A stretch of 64,000 nucleotides of DNA, from contig CALFNN010000048.1 of assembly GCA_937902925.1 (NCBI GenBank), forward strand, positions 1-64,000, in the 5' to 3' direction. Of this stretch, positions 1-6,913 are shown in pieces. The position numbers were made by a program, and so were the translations under genes. Below the pieces are notes generated by a model, which saw only the letters and a program-made list of their open reading frames with translations, had not been told where the DNA came from and did no database searches. Within the stretch, counting starts at the first letter, position 1, and each line of letters starts with the position of its first letter. The DNA comes from an uncultured Opitutaceae bacterium. GTDB lineage: Bacteria > Verrucomicrobiota > Verrucomicrobiia > Opitutales > Opitutaceae.

Positions 1-26
1 CAACCGCCTCCTCAAAAATCCCCACT

Positions 27-407
27 TTAATCTTGTTTCGTGAACACCGTTGCTGGCGGCTGGTTCGGCTCTTTCGTGACTACCCACTCAGGAGGATTTG
101 TGCCGGCGACTGTCGCGCGACCGATGTGCTGGTAAAGCTTCACCGCGTAAATTTTCCCCACCGTGAGCGGTTCAGCTGAAGCGCGCGAAAATATCATCTG
201 CTTATTCTCAAAGTGGCCGCTCGACACTACGGTGCCCACAATCTCGTCAAAGGATTCATGCGGGCCGGAAGTCGGCGCGACGTGCATCGACTCTGGTGTG
301 AAGGCGTCAACTCTCACTGCCGCGAATTCCCACTTGTCGGGCGTTGGTTGTGGCGTCGACGCACAGCCCGCCATCAGGAGGATAAATGTCGAGAGCGCCG
401 TCTTCAT
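27..407 (-). CDS. small secreted lipoprotein, function unknown
   Basis: 126 aa. The N-terminus is a short lipoprotein signal peptide (MKTALSTFILLMAGC) with lipobox LMAGC, so the mature protein should be lipid-anchored at Cys15. The remainder is a soluble domain of about 110 residues with alternating hydrophobic residues (for example IVGTVVSSG and VGKIYAVKLY), suggesting a small beta-barrel. I recognise no catalytic motif and no family. It is read in the same direction as the acyl-carrier-like gene upstream, with a 20-base gap, so the two may be co-transcribed. The coding call rests on the clean signal peptide and the start codon directly before it. Confidence 0.7.
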   Translation of the reverse strand: MKTALSTFILLMAGCASTPQPTPDKWEFAAVRVDAFTPESMHVAPTSGPHESFDEIVGTVVSSGHFENKQMIFSRASAEPLTVGKIYAVKLYQHIGRATVAGTNPPEWVVTKEPNQPPATVFTKQD

Positions 408-427
408 CTTTTGCCCAACGTTTGAGG

Positions 428-868
428 TCAGACACGACCGGGCGCAGCCCGGTCGTTGTCTGTGCCGACTGGATCGGCCTTCTTCTCTTTCACTTTGCGA
501 TCAACGAGGCGAATGAGTGTGCCCATCGTCAATGTCTCGCGGGCTTCCTGCTCGCTAATCGAGACGCCGAATCTCTTCTCGACGTCCAAAATCAGCTCAA
601 CATCCGCCAGCGAGTCGTGCGACCAGACGAACTGAAGCTCCCGCCCGAAACTGTCTTCGGGAGCGAGCCGGCGCATGTCGAGAGGCACATGCTCAATGAA
701 TGCTGCTCGAATACCGACGGCGACTTCCCTCGCGACGCTGCCGTCAGCGAAGTAGCGCTCATAGAACTCGTCATCCGAAAGCAGGACTCGCCCTTCGAAA
801 ATACGATCCAGCGCGCGGTCATCGCGCGTCGACCAGTCCAGATACCAACGTTTGAGGGCAGTGATCAT
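428..868 (-). CDS. acyl carrier protein-like protein
   Basis: 146 aa. The C-terminal 75 residues follow the acyl carrier protein pattern: a first helix (VAVGIRAAFIEHVPLD), a loop with PEDSFG, then HDSLADVELILDVEKRFGV, in which DSL would hold the Ser that takes 4'-phosphopantetheine, and a final helix beginning ETLTMGTLIRLVD. The N-terminal 50 residues are a charged, aromatic-rich extension not normal for a housekeeping ACP of about 80 aa. No fatty-acid or polyketide enzyme gene is adjacent; the nearest carrier-using enzymes are the NRPS/PKS genes 25 kb away. It could also be an ACP-fold protein that is not a carrier. The family call is from pattern only. Confidence 0.6.
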   Translation of the reverse strand: MITALKRWYLDWSTRDDRALDRIFEGRVLLSDDEFYERYFADGSVAREVAVGIRAAFIEHVPLDMRRLAPEDSFGRELQFVWSHDSLADVELILDVEKRFGVSISEQEARETLTMGTLIRLVDRKVKEKKADPVGTDNDRAAPGRV

Positions 869-972
869 CTTTCCGCCGATCGTTAGAGGCTAGGGCGAGT
901 TTCCGTCCAGCCAACGAGATACGCGGTCCATCTGGCTCTGCATGACACGCGGTTGACAACCCAACCAAAGTC

Positions 973-1749
973 ATGAGCCAACAACCCATCGTCCTCACCA
1001 ACGGACAGCACGAAATCAAAATCTACACGGTCCAGAATCGGGGCCGTTCGGTGTTTCAACTCTCGTATTACGAGGGCGGGCATCGCGAAAGAAAGACGTT
1101 CGGCAAACTGTCCGTCGCGCGCCGCGAGGCCAAGCTCGTTCTTGGCCGGCTGGCAGTGAACGGTCACGCCGCCGCCGAGTTATCCACCGCCGACATGGAA
1201 AGCTATGTCGTCGCGAAAAAGCACATCGAGTCCACTGGCCTGCCGCTGCACGTCTGCGCCGAGACCTTCGCGCAGGCGCACGCGAAGCTCGTTGGGCGCT
1301 CCGTCTCCGTCACCGATGCCGTGGACTTCTACCTCGAATTCCACCGCGACCGCGCCGCCGACCGGACTTTCCTCGAAATGATCGCCGACTTCGCGGAGGG
1401 CCGGCGCGCGATGGGTGTTGCGAGCGATTACGTCCAGAACATCAAGCGCCAGCTCGGCCGGCTTGCCGCGGCTTATCCCGGCCGCACCTTGCCGCTTTAT
1501 CGGACGCCCGATCTCGACAAGTGGCTCGGCGGTCAGAAATGGCACCCGGTCACAAAAAACGACGTGCGCAAAATCTGCATTACGTTCGGAAATTGGGCCA
1601 AGGCGAACGGCTATGTGCCGACCAGCCGCCCGACCGAATTCGACGACATGACGATCTACAAGGAGCCGGCGACAAAGGTGGCGATCTACTCGGCCGCCGA
1701 ACCGCGTGAAGGCGGAGCGCAGAGGCGAGAGCGGAGGGCGCAGAGCTGA
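973..1749 (+). pseudogene. truncated tyrosine-type integrase (N-terminal and core-binding part only)
   Basis: 258 aa. The first 240 residues look like the arm-binding and core-binding region of a phage-type integrase: a beta-rich start, then a helical SAM-like stretch (DAVDFYLEFHRD ... NIKRQLGRL ... NDVRKICITFGNWAKANGY). The linker TKVAIYSAAE is where the catalytic domain of such integrases normally begins. The frame then runs into a GC-rich imperfect repeat and stops, so the R-H-R-Y catalytic residues are absent. The protein cannot recombine DNA as it stands. It is either a decayed remnant or, less likely, a kept DNA-binding fragment. No attachment site or partner mobile gene is visible. Confidence 0.6.
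1712..1745. repeat. imperfect direct repeat at the broken integrase end
   Basis: GCGGAGCGCAGAG (1712-1724) and GCGGAGGGCGCAGAG (1731-1745) are two near-identical units separated by GCGAGA. They encode the last residues of the truncated integrase frame and look like a short interspersed repeat that replaced the catalytic half. Confidence 0.5.
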
Positions 1750-1814
1750 GCGTCCAGGGCGGACGGTGGGGCGCGCGACGGGAAAGCAACGTGGCCGGGT
1801 CGGTTTCCGCGGGG

Positions 1815-1845
1815 AAAAAAAGGAACCAGCCTTGCGGCTGGTTCC
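1815..1845 (-). terminator. rho-independent terminator of the TIGR03118 gene
   Basis: A perfect 10-bp stem, GGAACCAGCC (1822-1831) and GGCTGGTTCC (1836-1845), with loop TTGC, is followed on the minus strand by seven T residues (1815-1821 read as A on the plus strand). It lies 30 bases past the stop of the minus-strand gene at 1875. This is the clearest intrinsic terminator in the window. Confidence 0.85.
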
Positions 1846-1874
1846 CGGGCTGAGACACCGTGGGGACCGGTCAA

Positions 1875-3098
1875 TCAATCGTCCTGATCAGCCGATCGGA
1901 ACAACCGGACGGGCCGCAGAAACCCAAAGAGACCGTGCGCCTCGAAGTCGCTGCCGGCGGTGAAGAACAATTGCGGGGCCGGAGCGGCGATGTCGGGACC
2001 GTCGTCGTGATCGTTGTCGCCGTCCTTGTCGTCGTCCGCGTCCATGCCGGACGGCGCGCCCGTGGCGGGCACGGGGGTCATCGCGGCCGGCGGCGTGAGG
2101 AACGCGATCGCCCAGAGGCCGTCGATCGTGACGTCGTTGCCGTTGGGCAGCGTGAGGTGGCCGAGGAGGCGGCCGCTCCGCCAGTCGAAGGCGTTGATCT
2201 TGCCGTCGCCGAAATTGCCGACGAGCAGGGCGTGCGCGAATTTTCCGAAACGCGCGGGCGCGAGGGCCACGCCCCAGGGCGAGTTGAGCGCGCCGCCGGA
2301 GACGAGCCGGCGCACGAGCGTGCCGTCGGGCTTGAAGAGATCGACGAAGCCGTTGCCGGGGCCGGGCTCGTCGTCCTTCAGGTCGGGCGTCTGCTGCCTG
2401 GCAAACGTGACGACGAGCCGGCCGCGGACCGCCTGGACGTTGAAGGGCGCGTAGCCCGCCGGCACGCCGGGGTCGGTGAACGACGTCAGCGGCTTGAAGC
2501 TCCCGTCGAAGACGTCGACCTGGCCCGAGTGAAAATTCGCGGCGTAGAGCTGCGGTTGATCCTTGCCGGCGAGGGCGAGCGCGAGGCCCTTGTAGATCGC
2601 GCCGCCGGCCGAGTTGTCGACCACGGTCATGGGGGCGGCGCCCGTGACCTTGCCGCTCCAGGCGACGATCGTGCCGTCCTCGGTGGCGGCGATGAAGCTG
2701 GCGGGCGCGCTGGTGTCGCCGCTGGTGAGGACGAACCGGGCGGTGGAGTTGAAGACCAGGCCGGTGGGCGCGGCGGGAGCGGTGCCGTCGGGGGCGGGGA
2801 TTTTCACGGGGGCGCGCAGGGTGGCGCCGGTCGCGTCGTAGATCGTCATCACGCCCGTGCCGTTGGCGTTGATCCAGATCGGGCCGGTGGGCGAGGCGGC
2901 GATGCCCCAGGGGTTGACGAGGCTGGCGTCGAGGTGATCCGCGTTGTTCGTGATGTCCGAGACGAGGTTGAACTTTTCAAAGCCGGGGTCGGCTTTCGTT
3001 CTGTCCTGGGGTCCGTCCTTGGCCGCAGCCGGAAGGCCGGCGAGGACCAGCATCCCCGTGAGCAACAGGCCGTGCGATCGATTCGGTTTCATTTTCAT
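1875..3098 (-). CDS. secreted TIGR03118 family protein
   Basis: 407 aa from the ATG at 3098 (MKMKPNRS), chosen because a Sec signal peptide ending LPAAAKDG follows at once; the frame is open further upstream but codes for Arg/Pro-rich noise. The mature protein carries the hallmark of the TIGR03118 family: NLVSDITNNA, then LVNPWGIAASPTGPIWI and NGTGVMTIYDATG, followed by propeller-like repeats (GLVFNSTARFVL, PQLYAANFHSGQVDVFD, HALLVGNFGDGKINAFD). TIGR03118 proteins are extracytoplasmic and of unknown function. A short Asp-rich stretch (DADDDKDGDNDHDDG) near the C-terminus could bind divalent cations. It has its own terminator and appears monocistronic. Confidence 0.85.
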   Translation of the reverse strand: MKMKPNRSHGLLLTGMLVLAGLPAAAKDGPQDRTKADPGFEKFNLVSDITNNADHLDASLVNPWGIAASPTGPIWINANGTGVMTIYDATGATLRAPVKIPAPDGTAPAAPTGLVFNSTARFVLTSGDTSAPASFIAATEDGTIVAWSGKVTGAAPMTVVDNSAGGAIYKGLALALAGKDQPQLYAANFHSGQVDVFDGSFKPLTSFTDPGVPAGYAPFNVQAVRGRLVVTFARQQTPDLKDDEPGPGNGFVDLFKPDGTLVRRLVSGGALNSPWGVALAPARFGKFAHALLVGNFGDGKINAFDWRSGRLLGHLTLPNGNDVTIDGLWAIAFLTPPAAMTPVPATGAPSGMDADDDKDGDNDHDDGPDIAAPAPQLFFTAGSDFEAHGLFGFLRPVRLFRSADQDD

Positions 3099-3192
3099 GA
3101 CTGAGCTTCGTTGGGTTGTTTTGGGTGCGCTGGACCGGGGCGCGACCGACAGGCGGGCGGCGGGGCGGTTGCGCGCGCGGCGGGCGGTTTTT

Positions 3193-3210
3193 GGTAACAA
3201 GATGGTTACC
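3193..3210. promoter_or_regulatory. inverted repeat upstream of the TIGR03118 gene
   Basis: GGTAAC (3193-3198) and GTTACC (3205-3210) form a perfect 6-bp inverted repeat with a 6-base spacer, about 95 bases before the start at 3098. It is AT-richer than its surroundings and could be an operator. No regulator is known. Confidence 0.3.
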
Positions 3211-3231
3211 TGCGGCGGGCGCCGGAGCGCG

Positions 3232-3249
3232 GTCCCGCGGTGGCGGGAC
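3232..3249 (-). terminator. GC-rich stem-loop just past the stop at 3259
   Basis: GTCCCGC (3232-3238) and GCGGGAC (3243-3249) are perfectly complementary with a 4-base loop, ten bases downstream of the stop codon of the 766-aa gene. There is no U-tract, so it may act as a weak or rho-assisted end, or only protect the mRNA. Confidence 0.4.
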
Positions 3250-3258
3250 GGGCGCCGG

Positions 3259-5559
3259 TCAAGGGCCGGGGCGCTTGCCCGCGGCGTCCCAAGTGACGCG
3301 ACCGTCGTAAAGCGAGAAGCCCATGCCGACGACGGCCTGGCCTTCCAGGGCGACGGCGCTCGCGGGGATCTCAAGGCGGATCCACTGGCCGGCGGCCGGC
3401 AGCGGGCCCATGTAGTGCCGGCCGGGCGAACCGTCGGCGCCGTAGGCAATCTGGTTCGAGCCCCAATACGCGCGATGCTCCCAGTCGGTCGTGCCCCAGC
3501 TCAGCATGAGCTCGGCCGGCGGATTTTGCGGATCGAGGTAGACGTAGGCGTAAAGCACGTCGCCCGGGTTCACGACGAGCGGATCGTAAGCGTAGTTGAA
3601 CAGGTGCTCGTGGAGGCCGGCGGCGAGAGTCGACTGGTGCGCGACGGTGCCCGAGAACGGCGCGGGGGAACCGGTCACCCATTGCCAGGTGTCGTTGAGG
3701 CCGGAGAGTTGCGCGGCGCCGGCGGGCACGGCGTCGTCGATCCACGCGACATCTCCCGACGACGACGGGGGCGGAGTGCCGGAGTCGACCTGCGTCGGTG
3801 GCGCGGGCGGCGGGCTGTCCGGCGTCGTATCGCCGGCACTGAAGGCGCCCTGGCTCGCGTTGAAATAGCTTCCGCTCGGACCGGCCTGCAGCGTCACCGC
3901 GCGCACCATGTAGAGCGCGCTGCCGTCGGCGGCGCTCGAATCGGTGAAGCTCGTGCCGCTCACGGGCGAGTCGGTCAACCGCGTGAACGGCCCGTCGAAA
4001 CTCGCGGCGCGATAGACGTGATAACCGAGCACCGCGTCGGGCGACGCATGCCAGGTGAGCGTCGCGGTGCCGTTGGCGACCGCGACACCGACGTCGCCGG
4101 GCGGAGCGACCTGGTGGAGGCGCAACGTCGGGTCGCCCATCAGCGCGATATGAACGCCGCGCAACTGCCGGTTCACCTGATTTTGGTAGAGGCCGTTGTT
4201 ATTCTGGCTCAGCCGAATCCCGTAGCCGATCGTCTCGCCCATGCCCATGGGATGGAAGAACAGGTGCGGCCGCCCGGACCACGCGCAGGCGAGACCGTAG
4301 TCGGGCGTCGCGAGCGCGGAGCGCATGATGTTGTCCGACTGGGCCCAGTCGACGAGCCAGCTCCCGAACATCAGGTAGAACGTGGCCTTCGCGTCGAGGT
4401 CGACGAGATCGTAGCCCCACACGTCGTTGTAGGGTCCGTGGGTGCCGAGTCCGCCCATGCTGAAGTCGCTGCCGGCGCCGCAACCGTAGGCCCACTGGTA
4501 GTCGGTCGCCGTCAGCCTGGTGATCCAGCGATCGTCCGGGGAGGACGTGGCGTCGGCGTCGGCCGTGACGATGCCGGCCGCCCCGAGGAGCGGCGCAAAG
4601 TTGCGATAACCGCTCGCGGCGAATGCCTCGCCGTTGAAGTCGCCGAACTGGTTGCCGACGAGGGCGCGGGGCACCGGGCGGACGATCGCCTCACGGTAGT
4701 TGTGGTCCTTGTCGAGATAACGCCGCAGCAACTCGAGTTCGCTGGGGTAGGGCGAGAGGGCATAGGTGCCGGGCATGTCGGCGAAGTCGACGCGGCCGAC
4801 CTCGAGCTCGACGTCCGACGGCAGGTAGCTCTGGTCGTAGACACCGTCGCCGTTCGCGTCGGTCCAGTTGCCGTCCATGTCGCCGTAGAAAACATCGGCG
4901 GGCATCGGCCGGGCGAGGTGGCCGTCGACGTTGAGGTTGCCGGAGCGGACCACGGGCACGTGGCCGAAAAGAAAAACCGCCGACATGCGGGACGGGTCGG
5001 CGGAGTAGGCGGTTTGGATGAGGTGGCGGACGCTCGCGGGCGAGGCGTCGCGGTCGACGTCGAGGCGGACGACCGACCAGCCATCGCCGGCGAGGTCCTC
5101 GCGGAGGCGTTCGAGTTCGGACGCGAGGGCGTCGGCGCAGGTGCGATCGACCACAAGGACGACTTTGCCCCGATCCTCCGCGAGCGGCACGGCGATGCCC
5201 GTGCTGATGTAGCCGTAGCCGGTGTAGCCCGCGCCGAGCGCGCTCAGGAGACCCTGCTTGACGATCTGGTATTCATAGGTGACGCCGGTGGCGACGTTGC
5301 GATCCGTGTAGCTCGTGGTGCCGCCGGGCAGCGGGGTGCCGGAGCCCCAGTCCGAGTCGCCCGGCGCCTTGCGGAAAACCGTGTAGCCGAGAATCGGCAA
5401 CGGATCCTGGGGCCACGAGAGGACGATCTGCGGCGGCGCCGCCTGGACGCTGGCGCTCACCTGCACGCTGTAGATCCAGGTGGTCTCGGCCGCCCGGCCG
5501 ATTCCGGCGGCCGGCACGGCCGCGAACAGGCACACTAACCCACGGATGATTTTTTTCAT
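3259..5559 (-). CDS. secreted fibronectin-III protein with a degenerate gingipain (C25)-like core
   Basis: 766 aa with a signal peptide (MKKIIRGLVCLFAAVPAAG...GRAA). Layout: a fibronectin III-like domain at about 25-110; a central domain of about 115-480 resembling the peptidase C25 (gingipain) fold, with VVLVVDRTC, a strand ending FLFGHVPVV, the segment DVFYGDMDGNW and ELEVGRVDF, which matches the usual 'GR' segment; a second fibronectin III-like domain at about 490-580; a Pro/Ser-rich linker; and a C-terminal beta-sandwich-like domain with several Trp. The places where C25 enzymes have the catalytic His and Cys read YGCGAGSDF (from about 357) and YLMFGSWLV, so it may not be a peptidase. It is a single gene beside the export genes. 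The fold call is by eye and moderate. Confidence 0.65.
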   Translation of the reverse strand: MKKIIRGLVCLFAAVPAAGIGRAAETTWIYSVQVSASVQAAPPQIVLSWPQDPLPILGYTVFRKAPGDSDWGSGTPLPGGTTSYTDRNVATGVTYEYQIVKQGLLSALGAGYTGYGYISTGIAVPLAEDRGKVVLVVDRTCADALASELERLREDLAGDGWSVVRLDVDRDASPASVRHLIQTAYSADPSRMSAVFLFGHVPVVRSGNLNVDGHLARPMPADVFYGDMDGNWTDANGDGVYDQSYLPSDVELEVGRVDFADMPGTYALSPYPSELELLRRYLDKDHNYREAIVRPVPRALVGNQFGDFNGEAFAASGYRNFAPLLGAAGIVTADADATSSPDDRWITRLTATDYQWAYGCGAGSDFSMGGLGTHGPYNDVWGYDLVDLDAKATFYLMFGSWLVDWAQSDNIMRSALATPDYGLACAWSGRPHLFFHPMGMGETIGYGIRLSQNNNGLYQNQVNRQLRGVHIALMGDPTLRLHQVAPPGDVGVAVANGTATLTWHASPDAVLGYHVYRAASFDGPFTRLTDSPVSGTSFTDSSAADGSALYMVRAVTLQAGPSGSYFNASQGAFSAGDTTPDSPPPAPPTQVDSGTPPPSSSGDVAWIDDAVPAGAAQLSGLNDTWQWVTGSPAPFSGTVAHQSTLAAGLHEHLFNYAYDPLVVNPGDVLYAYVYLDPQNPPAELMLSWGTTDWEHRAYWGSNQIAYGADGSPGRHYMGPLPAAGQWIRLEIPASAVALEGQAVVGMGFSLYDGRVTWDAAGKRPGP

Positions 5560-5779
5560 TGCGCTTTCGGAGTGCGACCGAGCGGTCGCCCCGAATGAGC
5601 CCGGGCTGGAAGGTCGGGGTGGGAGTGAGCAAGCGTGGTCGCGGTTGATTTTTTTCAGACGTTGCGAGCACGCTGGCCGCGCCCATTAGCGGGAGCGCAT
5701 TAACCCCAGTTTACCGGGGAGGTTCCGCCCATCCGCGATTTTTATTTCAGAATCGGTCATGGCTGGCCGCGGCGGCCGC

Positions 5780-6913
5780 CTACGGGCCGACCGGGACGTT
5801 CACTCCCACGGGCAGAACGCTGCCCGAGATCGCACGGGCGCCCTCGTTGACGCCGACGGTGCGGGCGAACGTGTCGAGGATCATGTCGACGTAACGCGTG
5901 AGCGTGCGATAGGGCGTGAACGGCACGTAGACGATGTCGTGGGGCTCGAGCAGCACGTCGGGCGCCTGGCCGCGGGCGACGGCCTGGTAGTCGACGATCG
6001 CCACCTTCGGCTCCGTCAGCGAACCGCGGACGACGGCGACGTGCGAGAGGTAGGCGTCCTTGATCGTGCCGCCGGCGCTGGCGATGGTCTGGACGAGCGT
6101 GAGGCGGTTGACGAAGTTGACCGAACGCGGCTGCGCCACGGCACCGAGCACGTGCACCGACTGGGCCGCGCCCGACGGGAGGTAGACGAAATCGTCGGGC
6201 TGGAGGTAGATATTCTGGCTGAGATCGCCCTCGCGCAGCAGCCGGTAAAAATCCACGGAGAGCAACTGGCCGTGACGGACGACGAAGCTATGGCCGAGGT
6301 CCGCGGCCTCGTCGGTCGCGCCACGGGAGCTCACGCCGAGCGAGCCGGCGAGGGTGGCGAGCGCCGAGGCGGACGCGGGGCCGCCGGCCTGGGCAATCGC
6401 ATCGAGCAGCGTCGTGGGGCCGGCCATGGGATAGACGCCCGGCTTGTTGAGCCGGCCGAGAAGCCAGACGCGCTGGCTCGCGACGCCGTGCAGCGTCACG
6501 GCGATCGACTGCTTCTCGCGCACGAATTTCTGCAACTCCTCCCCGATCCGATCGCGGGTCTGCGACAGGGTGAGTCCCCAGACGTCGAGCCCGGGCAGCA
6601 CATAGAAATAGATTTTGCCGTCGGGGCCGACGGTCGTCGTTTCCCGCGTGGAGGGATCGCCGAGGACCTCGATCTCCAGCTGGTCGCCCGGACCGAGCGT
6701 GAACGGATTCGCCGGCGGCTGCAGGAGCGACGGGTCGACGGGACGGGCGTCGGGCACCGGCGTGGGCGTCAGGGTCGTCGCCGCGACCGCCGGCGCCGCC
6801 GGACCCGACAGGTGGGCGCAGCCGGCGGAGAGGACGATGAGGGCGACGGCCGCGAGGAGCGCGACCGCGAGGCGGGGAGGATTCGAAGTCATGGCGGATG
6901 ACGGCGGGTGCAT
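5780..6913 (-). CDS. outer-membrane polysaccharide export lipoprotein (Wza/OPX family, SLBB domains)
   Basis: 377 aa. A lipoprotein signal peptide ends LSAGC. The Poly_export domain follows (FTLGPGDQLEIEVLGDP ... VGPDGKIYFYVLPGLDVWGLT), then SLBB-type repeats (VWLLGRLNKPGVYPM, VHVLGAVAQPRSVNF, each followed by TLLDAIAQAGG or LVQTIASAGG). Proteins of this kind form the outer-membrane channel for capsule or exopolysaccharide. The ATG at 6913 directly follows the stop of the upstream fusion gene (TGAATG), so the two are translationally coupled; an in-frame ATG at 6892 is an alternative start. The C-terminal helix that spans the outer membrane in Wza is not obvious. Confidence 0.88.
   Translation of the reverse strand: MHPPSSAMTSNPPRLAVALLAAVALIVLSAGCAHLSGPAAPAVAATTLTPTPVPDARPVDPSLLQPPANPFTLGPGDQLEIEVLGDPSTRETTTVGPDGKIYFYVLPGLDVWGLTLSQTRDRIGEELQKFVREKQSIAVTLHGVASQRVWLLGRLNKPGVYPMAGPTTLLDAIAQAGGPASASALATLAGSLGVSSRGATDEAADLGHSFVVRHGQLLSVDFYRLLREGDLSQNIYLQPDDFVYLPSGAAQSVHVLGAVAQPRSVNFVNRLTLVQTIASAGGTIKDAYLSHVAVVRGSLTEPKVAIVDYQAVARGQAPDVLLEPHDIVYVPFTPYRTLTRYVDMILDTFARTVGVNEGARAISGSVLPVGVNVPVGP

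Noticed and set aside
2944-5538. 864-codon plus-strand frame opposite the gingipain-like gene
   Set aside because: No recognisable domain; the opposite strand has a signal peptide and fibronectin III patterns.
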